Shown here one piece after another: positions 9,416-18,159 of a stretch of DNA of 64,000 nucleotides. The notes below the pieces were generated by a model, which was given only the letters and a program-made list of their open reading frames with translations, was not told the origin of the DNA and ran no database searches. A program made the position numbers and the translations under genes. This DNA is from Sporosarcina sp. P33 (GTDB lineage Bacteria; Bacillota; Bacilli; Bacillales_A; Planococcaceae): assembly GCF_002077155.1 (NCBI RefSeq), contig NZ_CP015027.1, positions 1,466,501 to 1,530,500 of the forward strand, read 5' to 3'. Numbering within the stretch: the stretch's first letter is position 1; every line of letters begins with the position of its first letter.

Positions 9416-10465
9416 TTATACTTTCTTTGGCATGCGGAATGAAGCAAGAATCAGCGCCGCTACTAAAAACAGGCCTAAATAGCCCACTATCGGATAAAAC
9501 GTCCTGACTAAGTTTGTAAAGCCAAAGAAACTAAGTGCATAGCCAATCAGTAACGAGAAGGCTACAAACAGTTTAAACTTCATCGTGCCGCTTTGGATAA
9601 ATCGTGCTCCGAATGCATAAAACATGCTGACAGCCGTATTGAAAATCATGCCGTACAGAATGACCGCCATAAAGACCGCGAAAATTGGTGAGATATTATT
9701 CATGACAGCAAGCATCGGCAGCTCTGATTCAGATACGTATTCCACTTGTGAGAAAATTGCCAGATGACTGAGCAATATCAAAATACCAAGCCCCAGTCCC
9801 CCGACGAACCCTCCCCATGCTGCAATTTTTTCATTCTTCTCTGCACCGCCCATGACAATCGACATGGAAGCACCGAGCGCAATGTTAAATGACACATAAT
9901 TGACTGCAGATATTAACCAGTTAGGCAAGGTGGTTGGCAAAGCATTGGCTACCGGATTAAGAACAGCAAAGGTCGTATCCATCGTAGCTATGCTATAAGC
10001 CGATACGATAATTACCGTAAGAATTAAAAACGGTGTTACACTGCCGATGATCGCGACAACTTTGTCCACGTTCATCAGAACTGTCATGAAGACCAGAACA
10101 ATCATCAGCAGACTGCCTATATAAGAAGGCAGGCCGAACTGCTGATGTAAGTTGGCGCCTGCACCCGCAAGCATCACGACCCCGACTCCAAACAGTGTAA
10201 AGATAATAATTCCATCGACTACAACACCTGCATAACGTCCGCTTATTTTATAGATGACATCTTTATGCGATATGGTCTGCATACGACTGCCGAGGCGTGT
10301 CAATGTCATTCCTAAATATGCGAAAAGTGCCGTACAAATAACAGCACCCATCATTCCTGCGTAGCCGAAACTTGTAAAATACGTCATAATTTCATTGCCG
10401 GAAGCAAAACCTGCCCCTACCACAATTCCGATAAAGGCGCTGCTCATTTTCAATATTTCTTTCAT
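9416..10465 (-). CDS. ykvI: YkvI-type multi-spanning membrane protein, putative transporter
   Basis: This 349-residue integral membrane protein has about ten hydrophobic helices and the LeuT/APC-like opening SSAFIGIVVGAGFASGNEI. Such unwound first helices with small residues line the substrate site in amino-acid transporters of this fold. It resembles B. subtilis YkvI, which has no established substrate. I start it at the ATG at 10465, which follows GTAGGGGAATAT; a longer frame runs to 10495 without a ribosome binding site. It is a single gene with its own terminator. Confidence 0.75.
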   Translation of the reverse strand: MKEILKMSSAFIGIVVGAGFASGNEIMTYFTSFGYAGMMGAVICTALFAYLGMTLTRLGSRMQTISHKDVIYKISGRYAGVVVDGIIIFTLFGVGVVMLAGAGANLHQQFGLPSYIGSLLMIVLVFMTVLMNVDKVVAIIGSVTPFLILTVIIVSAYSIATMDTTFAVLNPVANALPTTLPNWLISAVNYVSFNIALGASMSIVMGGAEKNEKIAAWGGFVGGLGLGILILLSHLAIFSQVEYVSESELPMLAVMNNISPIFAVFMAVILYGMIFNTAVSMFYAFGARFIQSGTMKFKLFVAFSLLIGYALSFFGFTNLVRTFYPIVGYLGLFLVAALILASFRMPKKV

Positions 10466-10519
10466 ATATTCCCCTACTTTTCTCTTTAGCAACACTCTCT
10501 GAGAAATTCTGTATTTATT

Positions 10520-11116
10520 TTATTTCCTGTACTTTGAGACGTACGGATTATCTTTCTCATAAAACCGCCATGGATAATGTACGGCCTCACCAGTATTGCC
10601 AATTCCTACACGCGGTCCCGCTTCTATCTCTGATTGCGGAAAACCCTCGGCTATGTAGAGAGGCCGCTGAGTCCAATGGTGGCCGTAGTATGCCATCGTT
10701 ACGTTCAGTGCTTTGGAAAGCTTTCCGGGCCCGTTCGTCAGATCCGTCACTTTCTTAATATGTCCGCCCCGGCGTGCTTGCATAAGTGACAATCCCTCTA
10801 TCGGCTCACCTGCCCGCAGTAATACTGCATGGGGCGTCCCTTCCTGTGCGCCCACCACATTCATCAGCACATGAGTATGCATCTGATATGTATATACCGA
10901 GCCCGCCTCTCCAAACATAATCTCCGTCCGTTTCGTTCTGCGATTTCCAAAACTATGCGCTGCACGGTCTTCAGGCCCGTGATACGCTTCTGTTTCCACT
11001 ATCCTGACCACTGATAAACCTTCAGGCTGCTCGTGTACGATATATTGCCCCACTAAATTACGGGCAAGTTCAATTACAGGAGCAGTAAAGAATGATGAAT
11101 CAATCGGTTCATACAT
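10520..11116 (-). CDS. DNA-3-methyladenine glycosylase (AAG/MPG family)
   Basis: This 198-residue base-excision repair enzyme removes alkylated purines such as 3-methyladenine and hypoxanthine. The catalytic glutamate sits in VRIVETEAYHGPEDRAAHS, and NRRTKRTEIMFGEAG and LTNGPGKLSKAL are the other family blocks. The tyrosine-rich loop reads YTYQMHTHVLMNVVG where many homologues have YGMHxCxN; this is a variant in the base-flipping region. The ATG follows AGGAAGGAGA. It lies 21 bp downstream of the BmrA-like exporter gene on the same strand, so the two may be co-transcribed. Confidence 0.93.
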   Translation of the reverse strand: MYEPIDSSFFTAPVIELARNLVGQYIVHEQPEGLSVVRIVETEAYHGPEDRAAHSFGNRRTKRTEIMFGEAGSVYTYQMHTHVLMNVVGAQEGTPHAVLLRAGEPIEGLSLMQARRGGHIKKVTDLTNGPGKLSKALNVTMAYYGHHWTQRPLYIAEGFPQSEIEAGPRVGIGNTGEAVHYPWRFYEKDNPYVSKYRK

Positions 11117-11137
11117 ACTATCTTCTCCTTCCTCTTT

Positions 11138-12874
11138 TTATGCCAATCCCTGTCCGGCCGCAAACTCACGATAGAGCTCATGCGTTTCCAGTAATTCGGC
11201 ATGACGGCCCCTTCCGGTGATTTGTCCGTTTTCCAGAAACAGCAGCTGATCTGCATGCAATACAGTTGCCAGCCGATGGGCAATGATGAGTGTCGTCCGA
11301 CCATGCATCAATCGGCGAAGTGCTTCTTGTACATGTGTTTCGGAGCCGCTGTCCAGATTTGACGTCGCTTCGTCCAGCAGTAAAATTTCTGGGTTATGCA
11401 GCAGTGCCCGGGCAATGGCAATGCGCTGCCGCTGACCTCCTGACAGTTTCATGCCGCGCTCTCCCACCATCGTTTCAAATCCATCAGGCATTTCCTCGAT
11501 AAACGTATATGCATTGGCTGCTTTTGCCGCCTCGATCACTTGGTCAAGCGGCGGTCTTTTCTCCAGTCCATACGCGATATTGTCGAGAATCGTCCCGCTT
11601 AATAACGGGCTTTCCTGCGACACATAGCCGATTCGACGGCGCCAGTCGGATAACGGGATAGTTTGTATAGATGCATCCCCAAACCGTATTTCTCCTGAAG
11701 TCGGCTGATAGAACCGTTCAACCAATGAGAATATCGTCGTCTTTCCTCCTCCGCTCGGTCCGACAAATGCCGTCACAGTGCCTGTTTCAGCGGCGAAAGA
11801 AATGCCCTTCACTACTTCCTTTCCCTCTTCATAAGAAAAATGAACATCTGAAAACGTAATGGTTTCATTAGCTTTTGAAACAGACTTGCCTTCTGCGGGT
11901 TCCGAATTCATGTGCAAAATTCCCTGAATCCGTTCCGTCGCGCCCACTGCCTTCTGGAATGAAGTGAAAAATTGGGCCATCTTTGCAAATGGCATGATGA
12001 TCTGAAAAAGCAAGAAAATAATCGCAACGAGCGTACCGGCAGACAAGTCACCTTTTGCCACTTGTGCGCCGCCGTATCCGAGGATTACTACTAGGATGCC
12101 CATCATCGTCAACATCATGATTGGAGAGATGACTGCCTGGATTTTCGCTTCTTTTAGGCCATATCCTAACAATGACCGGATCGCAGCCTTCCCTTTCTCA
12201 CCTTCTGCTGGCTCTGCACGATAGGCTTTTACTAAACGTATATCACCGAGCACCCGGCCAAGATGTCCTGAAAACTTCGCCATTTCAGCCTGTGTCGCTT
12301 TCGCCACTTTATGCATCAGCCGTCCCAGCGGATATAGAATTGCCATGCTGACAGGCACACTAATCAGCATAATAATAGTCATTTTCCAATCGAGCACAAG
12401 TAAAATGATGACCGCCCCGACAATTGATATCAAGCCGGAGATGAATGAAACTAAATGCTCCGAGACCAGCGATTTTAACACTGTAGTGTCCTGCGTAATC
12501 CTGCTCATCGTTTCTCCTGTTTCATTTTGGTCGAAATATGGCACCGGTAAACGCAGAACCTTTTGCCATAGCTGATTGCGCAGATCAGCCACTACCGATT
12601 CACCGATATAAGCCAGCATATAATAGGAAAACCCACCGGCAATTGCCTGCACGACGAATAAAACGAGCAGAAACACACCCGTTTTCCAGTTCATCAATTC
12701 ACTCGTAAAAGAGTCCACTAAATCTTTGGTGATCAGCGGCACCGCAAGTCCTGCCGCCGTTTCAACGAGGGAGAGCACGAATGCAATGACCGTTACTGCA
12801 ACAGGCCAGTGTAATGTTTTAACAAGGCCTATGAATTCTTTAACAGACCCTGCAGGTTTTATTTGCGGACTCAT
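11138..12874 (-). CDS. ABC multidrug exporter, fused permease-ATPase (BmrA-like)
   Basis: This 578-residue half-transporter should dimerise to form an exporter. The transmembrane domain covers about residues 20-310 with six helices. The nucleotide-binding domain follows, with Walker A FVGPSGGGKTTIFSL, signature LSGGQRQRIAIARALL, Walker B EILLLDEATSNLDSGS and switch IIAHRLATV. The N-terminal region and the SRITQDTTVLKSLVSEHLVSF segment resemble B. subtilis BmrA, a drug exporter. The substrate is not deducible. It is preceded by AGAGGATACGTT and separated by 20 bp from the upstream UDG homologue. Confidence 0.88.
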   Translation of the reverse strand: MSPQIKPAGSVKEFIGLVKTLHWPVAVTVIAFVLSLVETAAGLAVPLITKDLVDSFTSELMNWKTGVFLLVLFVVQAIAGGFSYYMLAYIGESVVADLRNQLWQKVLRLPVPYFDQNETGETMSRITQDTTVLKSLVSEHLVSFISGLISIVGAVIILLVLDWKMTIIMLISVPVSMAILYPLGRLMHKVAKATQAEMAKFSGHLGRVLGDIRLVKAYRAEPAEGEKGKAAIRSLLGYGLKEAKIQAVISPIMMLTMMGILVVILGYGGAQVAKGDLSAGTLVAIIFLLFQIIMPFAKMAQFFTSFQKAVGATERIQGILHMNSEPAEGKSVSKANETITFSDVHFSYEEGKEVVKGISFAAETGTVTAFVGPSGGGKTTIFSLVERFYQPTSGEIRFGDASIQTIPLSDWRRRIGYVSQESPLLSGTILDNIAYGLEKRPPLDQVIEAAKAANAYTFIEEMPDGFETMVGERGMKLSGGQRQRIAIARALLHNPEILLLDEATSNLDSGSETHVQEALRRLMHGRTTLIIAHRLATVLHADQLLFLENGQITGRGRHAELLETHELYREFAAGQGLA

Positions 12875-12894
12875 AACGTATCCTCTTTTCTATA

Positions 12895-13557
12895 TTATTC
12901 AAATGAGTTATCTGTTAGTCCTTGGAGATATTCACCGATCCGCTGCCAGTCGCTCTCCAGTTCCGGACGGAGAGATGGACGGTAAAAAACGGAAGCCGGA
13001 TGAAATGTCGGCACGATGGTGTAGGAATGATCTGTCCAGCTGTACTGCGTATCTTCCAGTGCCGCTAAGTATTGGACGGGCTGTGTGATTACTTGTCCAT
13101 GCAGCGCCGTGACTTTCGCGTGTTTTCCGAGCAATCGCTGAAGGCCGATATTGCCGAGTGTCACGATGAGCTTCGGACGCAGATTTTTTACTTCAAAATC
13201 AAGTACCGGCGCATGAGCCAGCTGCTCTTTTTGAGTAGGCGGCCGGTTATATTTACGTTCAGTCAAACTGCCGTCACGTTCTTTCTTCGTCCCCCATTTA
13301 TAAGGCCTGCTGCGGAATGAACTCGTCATATACACATCTTCCCGCGTCAGACCGATCGATGCCAGTGATTTCATCAGCTCATCACCCGCACGTCCTATAA
13401 ACGGGATGCCGTGTATCGCTTCGTGTTCTCCGGGTGCTTCACCGATCAATAAAAGCGACGGTGATTCGGGACCTTCTCCGCGCACAAAGCCTTCCACTGG
13501 AAATCCTTCGCTGCGTTCTTGCGCAATACGCGCCAATTCATCAGGTATGCGAAACAT
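12895..13557 (-). CDS. Uracil-DNA glycosylase superfamily protein lacking [4Fe-4S] cysteines
   Basis: This 220-residue protein has the family 4/5-type UDG fold. LLIGEAPGEHEAIHGIPFIG is motif A and contains the GEAPG water-activating loop; PTFHPASVFYRP is the His-containing motif B. Family 4 enzymes normally carry four cysteines for an iron-sulfur cluster, one in a KCRP motif; here that place reads SSFRSRPYKW and the whole protein has no cysteine. It may be an iron-independent branch found in bacilli. Excision of uracil is likely but unproved. It heads the UDG-ABC-AAG gene string, whose gaps are about 20 bp. Confidence 0.8.
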   Translation of the reverse strand: MFRIPDELARIAQERSEGFPVEGFVRGEGPESPSLLLIGEAPGEHEAIHGIPFIGRAGDELMKSLASIGLTREDVYMTSSFRSRPYKWGTKKERDGSLTERKYNRPPTQKEQLAHAPVLDFEVKNLRPKLIVTLGNIGLQRLLGKHAKVTALHGQVITQPVQYLAALEDTQYSWTDHSYTIVPTFHPASVFYRPSLRPELESDWQRIGEYLQGLTDNSFE

Positions 13558-13620
13558 CGTATCAGCTCCTTATTCATAATTATAAGGGTTTCGTCTGCGA
13601 ATCAAAAATATTAGCCATTG

Positions 13621-13658
13621 AAAAAGCCGCTCCCATTTATATGAAATGGAAACGGCTT
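13621..13658 (-). terminator. Terminator of niaP
   Basis: The minus-strand stem AAGCCGTTTCCATTT / AAATGGGAGCGGCTT is followed by TTT. Confidence 0.75.
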
Positions 13659-13666
13659 AGTTTATA

Positions 13667-14866
13667 TTATGTCAATTCAGTCTGTTTTGTTTCAGTTCCA
13701 AGGAAGATAACGGCTAATACGCCAACTAGGATCGCCCCGCAGAAAATGGCGAAAATCATGCCGAATCCATGGCCTGCCGCTAGCAACGTACCGACAAGAA
13801 GCGGTCCGAAGATGCCGCCTACACGTCCTACAGCCGCTGCAGTGCCGGAGCCCGTTGCACGAATTGAAGTAGGGTACTGTTCAGGAGAATACGCGTACAG
13901 CGCTCCCCATGCACCCAGATTAAAGAATGACAGCAGTGCGCCCGCCACCATTAAAGTAAATAAGGAATCTGCATTTCCGAAAGCAAGCGCACTGAGCGCC
14001 GTTCCGAACAAATACGTGGCGAGGACGAATTTGCGTCCCATTCTCTCAATGAGCCATGCCGCGCTGAAGTAGCCCGGCAGCTGTGCAAGTGTCATCAGCA
14101 AAACATAGCCGAAGCTCTTGATCAGACTGAAACCTTTCAGCACCATCACACTCGGCAGCCATAAGAACATGCCGTAATACGAGAAGACTACCGCAAACCA
14201 TACAATCCACAGCATGATAGTCCGTTTTCTGAATGCTGGAGCCAATAACTGCTTCAACTTTTGGCCAGTTGACTGTGTTGTTTTTCCCTGTTCTTCAAAC
14301 TTCTTGGAATCCGGCAAATTACGCCGTAAATAAATGGCATAAAACGCCGGAAGCGCAGTAATAATCAAAGCAATCCGCCAGCCGAAACTCGGGATCACAA
14401 AGTATGCAATCAATGCCGCAATCAGCCAGCCCGCAGCCCAGAAGCTTTCAAGCAGCACTACGACACGTCCGCGTTCTTTTGCGGATACACTTTCTGATAC
14501 CAGTGTGGATGCAACAGGCAGTTCTCCGCCTAAACCTGCGCCTACCAGAAAACGGAGTATCAGGAATGCCCATAATGAAGTCGTTAAAGCAGATAATCCG
14601 CTTGCGACTGAAAATAAAACTAATGTGATCATAAATACTTGCTTTCGTCCGATGCGGTCTGCAAGCAGCCCGAAACCGAATGCCCCAACCGCCATACCGA
14701 TTGAATTGATACTGCCAATCCAGCCCATTTCAGACGAAGTCAGCTGCCAGTCTACTGCCAATGCGGCTATAACAAAGGACAGAATACCAACATCCATCGC
14801 GTCGAACATCCAGCCTGTGCCTGCAATGCCAAGCAATTTATTGCGTGATAGTTCTTTCTTTTTCAC
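13667..14866 (-). CDS. niaP: MFS niacin transporter NiaP
   Basis: This 399-residue major-facilitator transporter has twelve predicted helices. The sequence closely follows B. subtilis NiaP (formerly YceI): GWMFDAMDVGILSFVIAAL at the N-terminus, ADRIGRKQVF (MFS loop 2-3 motif), GGELPVASTLVSE, SYYGMFLWLPSVM, and the C-terminal TKQTEL. NiaP imports nicotinate and nicotinamide for NAD synthesis. The start is GTG at 14866 behind GGAAAGG. A possible NiaR-type operator overlaps its promoter. It is monocistronic. Confidence 0.88.
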   Translation of the reverse strand: MKKKELSRNKLLGIAGTGWMFDAMDVGILSFVIAALAVDWQLTSSEMGWIGSINSIGMAVGAFGFGLLADRIGRKQVFMITLVLFSVASGLSALTTSLWAFLILRFLVGAGLGGELPVASTLVSESVSAKERGRVVVLLESFWAAGWLIAALIAYFVIPSFGWRIALIITALPAFYAIYLRRNLPDSKKFEEQGKTTQSTGQKLKQLLAPAFRKRTIMLWIVWFAVVFSYYGMFLWLPSVMVLKGFSLIKSFGYVLLMTLAQLPGYFSAAWLIERMGRKFVLATYLFGTALSALAFGNADSLFTLMVAGALLSFFNLGAWGALYAYSPEQYPTSIRATGSGTAAAVGRVGGIFGPLLVGTLLAAGHGFGMIFAIFCGAILVGVLAVIFLGTETKQTELT

Positions 14867-14894
14867 CAGTCTTCTACCTTTCCATTGTGCAATC

Positions 14895-14917
14895 TTTAGG
14901 TGTCTTTACAGCTGTAA
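14895..14917 (-). promoter_or_regulatory. Putative niacin-responsive operator at the niaP promoter
   Basis: The motif TTTAGGTGTCTTTACAGCTG (with TAA following) lies directly downstream of a minus-strand TATAAT box at 14917-14922 and upstream of the niaP start. AGGTGTC-containing inverted repeats are typical of NiaR (YrxA) sites, and niaP is a known NiaR target in bacilli. The match is by eye and the -35 is weak. Confidence 0.4.
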
Positions 14918-15010
14918 TTATACCACTTTTGTTTTGCGTTTGACTAGTGTTGTTTTCCTGCGGATTTAGTTTGTGAGATCGGGAATTTAGGATGGGGCGG
15001 GATATGTGTA

Positions 15011-15346
15011 TGAGCGGTTGGGCGGTGTGATTGATCACTTGAACAGCGGGTATGAGCGCTTGAGCAAGGTGATTGATCGCTTGAACAGCGGGTATGAGCG
15101 CTCGAGCAAGGTGATTGATCGCTTGAACAGCGGGTATGAGCGCTTGAGCAAGGTGATTGATCGCTTGAACAGCGTACATGAGCACTTTAGCAAGGTGATT
15201 GATCGCTTGAACACTGTGTATGAGCGCCCAAGCAAGACGATTGATCACTTGAACAGCGGGTATGAGCGCTCGAGCAAGGTGATTGATCACTTGAACAGCG
15301 GGTATGAGCGCTTGAGCAATACATATGAGCGGCTAGTGAAATTATA
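15011..15346. repeat. Tandem array: eight 42-bp units, each of two 21-bp half-units
   Basis: Sixteen consecutive 21-bp half-units alternate between TGATCGCTTGAACAGCGGGTA and TGAGCGCTTGAGCAAGGTGAT, with a few substitutions. One degenerate 20-bp unit and one further remnant follow to about 15388. The half-units themselves are about two-thirds identical, so the array arose by duplication at two levels. It fills much of the 600-bp gap between niaP and yclQ. Because 42 is a multiple of three, the array stays open on both strands: the plus strand would encode 14-residue repeats such as YERLSKVIDRLNSG (15006-15347). No good ribosome binding site precedes any of these frames. Units abut without spacers, so this is not a CRISPR array. 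Confidence 0.95.
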
Positions 15347-15422
15347 GAGCGCTCGTGAAGAAAGTATGAGCGCTCGCAGCCGGAAGCATGCATAAATACT
15401 GTGCAAACCCCGCAGAATGTGA

Positions 15423-15457
15423 AAAAATCCCGTCAGACCGGAGTCTGACGGGATTTT
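15423..15457. terminator. Terminator of the ycl operon (bidirectional symmetry)
   Basis: The perfect stem AAAATCCCGTCAGAC / GTCTGACGGGATTTT with a four-base loop starts 10 bp beyond the yclQ stop. Its A/T-flanked arms allow function in both directions. Confidence 0.85.
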
Positions 15458-15466
15458 CTGTAATTC

Positions 15467-16429
15467 TTATAATCCAGCTTCTACTTCTTTGATCATTTCT
15501 TTGATTGATTGAAGTCCGCCGCCGGATAAGTACCAGTATTCACCGTTTAGGTACACCATTTTATCATTTTTGAATGCATTTGTTTTCTTTACCAGATCGT
15601 TTTCTACTGAATCTTTAGCCGTTGCACCGTTGCCGATTGCTGCATCCCGGTCGATGATAAATAGAATATCAGGGTTTGTTTCCAGGATGTATTCAAATGT
15701 AACGTTTTGCCCATGTGTGGAAACTTCAATATTTTCATCTGCCGGCTGGAAACCGAATACATCATGAACTAATCCGAAACGTGAGCTTGGGCCGTATGCA
15801 CTGACTTTACCTTCAGTTGCCAGAATGATTAATGCTTTGCTGTCTGTTTCAGAAATTTTTGCTTTAATATCTTCAATGTCTGCATCCACATCGGCCAGTT
15901 CTTTGTTCATTTCGTCTTCTTTATCGAAGAGTGTTGCGATCTTACCCATATTTTCTTTGAATGATTCCATGTAGTTCGACGTGTCAACGCCCATGAAGAT
16001 TGTTGGAGCGATTTCAGACAGCTGGTCATACAAGTCTGACTGACGTCCGGAGATAAAGATTACATCCGGTTTCATTGCGTTGATTGCTTCAAAGTCAGGC
16101 TCTTTCAAGCTTCCCAGGTTTTCGTACTTGTCATCTTCGTATTTGGAAAGGTACCCAGGTACATTTGATTGCGGAAGACCTGCTACTTCAATTCCCAGTT
16201 CGTCCAATGTATCTAAAGTTCCAAAGTCGAATACTACGACCTTTTCAGGGTTTTTTTCAAGAGTCGTTTCACCAAGTTCATGAGTAATTGTAACTTCTGT
16301 GCTTTCTTCTGCTGGCTGATCATCAGGTGCTGCGCTGTCAGCAGGTTTTTCTTCTTCTTTTGCCCCGCCGCAAGCAGCAAGTGCAAACAGTAGGATTAAT
16401 GCAAACAGTGATAGTGTAAGTTTTTTCAT
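15467..16429 (-). CDS. yclQ: Iron-siderophore (petrobactin-type) ABC substrate-binding lipoprotein
   Basis: This 320-residue lipoprotein has a signal peptide ending in the lipobox LAAC, a Ser/Pro/Glu-rich linker, and a FecB-type binding domain (ITHELGETTLEKNPEKVVVFD through FLYLNGEYWYLSGGG-like C-terminus). It resembles B. subtilis YclQ, which captures petrobactin-like catecholate siderophores outside the membrane for the YclNOP permease. The ATG at 16429 (MKKLTLSLFAL) follows GAGGAATTATACTAAA; the GTG at 16447 lacks a binding site. It is the last gene of the Fur-boxed operon. The siderophore specificity is inferred from homology and gene order. Confidence 0.9.
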   Translation of the reverse strand: MKKLTLSLFALILLFALAACGGAKEEEKPADSAAPDDQPAEESTEVTITHELGETTLEKNPEKVVVFDFGTLDTLDELGIEVAGLPQSNVPGYLSKYEDDKYENLGSLKEPDFEAINAMKPDVIFISGRQSDLYDQLSEIAPTIFMGVDTSNYMESFKENMGKIATLFDKEDEMNKELADVDADIEDIKAKISETDSKALIILATEGKVSAYGPSSRFGLVHDVFGFQPADENIEVSTHGQNVTFEYILETNPDILFIIDRDAAIGNGATAKDSVENDLVKKTNAFKNDKMVYLNGEYWYLSGGGLQSIKEMIKEVEAGL

Positions 16430-16450
16430 TTTAGTATAATTCCTCACTTT

Positions 16451-17212
16451 TTAAGAGTTAAAATAAACGCAAATACGGCAATCTTTCATTTGTTGAATTG
16501 GAATGTCCATATCATAAATATCCCGTAATGATTCTGACGTAATAATTTCATTGGTTAACCCGTCTTTAACGACTTTACCGTTTTTTAATGCAACAATGCG
16601 ATCTGAATAAACGGAGGCAAAGTTGATATCGTGCAAAACGATGACGACGGTTTTTCCTAAATCGTCAACAAGCTGCCGCAAGATCTTCATAATCTGCACA
16701 GAATGCTTCATATCGAGGTTGTTAAGCGGCTCATCGAGTAAAATATAGTCGGTGTCCTGCGCGATCGTCATCGCAATGAACGCGCGCTGACGCTGGCCGC
16801 CAGATAATTCATCCAAGTACGCTTCTTGCATGTCGGTCAGACCCATATACTCCAACGCTTGGTCCACCATCCGTTCGTCTTCTTCCTGGAGACGGCCCTT
16901 ACAATGCGGGAAACGGCCGAATCCAACAAGTTCACGGATAGTCAGTTTGACATTCATGAAGTTTGATTGCTTTAAAATCGCAACGCGCTTTGCAAAATCA
17001 TTCGACTTCATTTCTTTCACTTTGTTTTTATCGAGCAATACTTCACCCGTATCGGCATCCATTAATCGGCTTACCATCGAAAGAAGAGTAGATTTACCAG
17101 CCCCGTTAGGTCCAATGAATGACGTGATTTTGCCTCGATGAATATTTACACTGACCTTTTCGACGACTGCTTTTTTTCCATAAAATTTCGTTAGCTCACG
17201 AACTTGGATCAT
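16451..17212 (-). CDS. yclP: Iron-siderophore ABC transporter ATPase
   Basis: This 253-residue FecE-type ATPase powers siderophore import. Walker A FIGPNGAGKSTLLSMVSRL, signature ELSGGQRQRAFIAMTIAQ, Walker B YILLDEPLNNLDMKHS and switch VIVLHDINFA are all present. The start at 17212 (MIQVRELTKFYG) overlaps the yclO stop codon by four bases (ATGA), with GGAGAG upstream. A frame open to 17320 is only a reading through yclO. The yclNOPQ order matches B. subtilis. Confidence 0.92.
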   Translation of the reverse strand: MIQVRELTKFYGKKAVVEKVSVNIHRGKITSFIGPNGAGKSTLLSMVSRLMDADTGEVLLDKNKVKEMKSNDFAKRVAILKQSNFMNVKLTIRELVGFGRFPHCKGRLQEEDERMVDQALEYMGLTDMQEAYLDELSGGQRQRAFIAMTIAQDTDYILLDEPLNNLDMKHSVQIMKILRQLVDDLGKTVVIVLHDINFASVYSDRIVALKNGKVVKDGLTNEIITSESLRDIYDMDIPIQQMKDCRICVYFNS

Positions 17213-18159
17213 GAGGATCGACTCTCCTTTAATAGTAAATAGATAAAGTAAATGCCACCGACAAAGTTGATGATTACACTGAGTGTAGTCGAGAAAGAGA
17301 AGACGCGCTCGACGATCCACTGACCGCCGACTAATGCGATGATACTCATCAGCGCAGCACCTGTAATTAAAATTGAATGCTTAAACGTATTGAAGAACTG
17401 ATAGCTCAAATTGGCAACAATGAGACCGAAGAATGTAATCGGCCCGACTAATGCCGTGGATACTGCTATCAGTACTGCCGATAAAATCAGCATAAGCTTA
17501 ACGACTGACTGGTACGGCACGCCAAGGTTGACCGCTGTATCCCGTCCAAGTGATAAGACGTCGAGTTCATTGATATAGCGCCAGCCGATAATGAGTGTGA
17601 GCACCAATATCGCAAACGCCCACCAGACGAGGTCCCCGTTGATATTATTGAAACTTGCAAACATCTTATCTTGCACACGCAGAAATTCATTCGGGTCAAT
17701 CATCACTTGCAGGAATGTCGAAATGCTTCCGAAGAATGTGCCGACGATAATACCGACCAGCAACAGGAAGTAAATCGGCCGATTCCCTTTACCGAATAAA
17801 AAGTGATAGAGCAGCAAGGCAAACAATACCATTGCCCCGACAGACAGCATAAAATTGAATTGCTGATTGATCAGCACAAAAGAAGTTGAACCGAAAAAGA
17901 ATACGAGAACCGTTTGCAGCAGGATATAAAGTGAATCCAGCCCCATGATGCTCGGCGTCAAAATACGGTTATGTGTAATCGTCTGGAAAATGACTGTAGA
18001 GTATGCTACTGCTACCCCGGTCAACGCCATCGCCATTACTTTGATGGCTCTGCGAGGAAGTGCATAATCATAGCTGCCGTTCAATCCCTGAAATAAATAC
18101 AATCCGCAAAACACTAAAGAAAATGCCAGCAAGATCAATAGTTTTGTTGAGTTACGCAT
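17209..18159 (-). CDS. yclO: Iron-siderophore ABC transporter permease YclO
   Basis: This 316-residue FecCD-family permease has eight to nine hydrophobic helices and forms the channel together with YclN. Family features include SVLIAVSTALVGPITFFGL and the ISFLALIV-type helix near the C-terminus (VANLSYQFFNTFKHSILI, a coupling-loop region facing the ATPase). The start overlaps the end of yclN by eight bases, indicating translational coupling. Confidence 0.9.
   Translation of the reverse strand: MRNSTKLLILLAFSLVFCGLYLFQGLNGSYDYALPRRAIKVMAMALTGVAVAYSTVIFQTITHNRILTPSIMGLDSLYILLQTVLVFFFGSTSFVLINQQFNFMLSVGAMVLFALLLYHFLFGKGNRPIYFLLLVGIIVGTFFGSISTFLQVMIDPNEFLRVQDKMFASFNNINGDLVWWAFAILVLTLIIGWRYINELDVLSLGRDTAVNLGVPYQSVVKLMLILSAVLIAVSTALVGPITFFGLIVANLSYQFFNTFKHSILITGAALMSIIALVGGQWIVERVFSFSTTLSVIINFVGGIYFIYLLLKESRSS

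Noticed and set aside
15011..15346. CRISPR array
   Set aside because: The repeats are contiguous 21/42-bp units with no unique spacers between them, and no cas genes are near.
14874..15393. Protein-coding genes within the tandem repeat on either strand
   Set aside because: Several frames are open only because the period is a multiple of three and stop codons are excluded from repeated units. No frame has a convincing ribosome binding site, and the minus-strand one would run over the niaP promoter.
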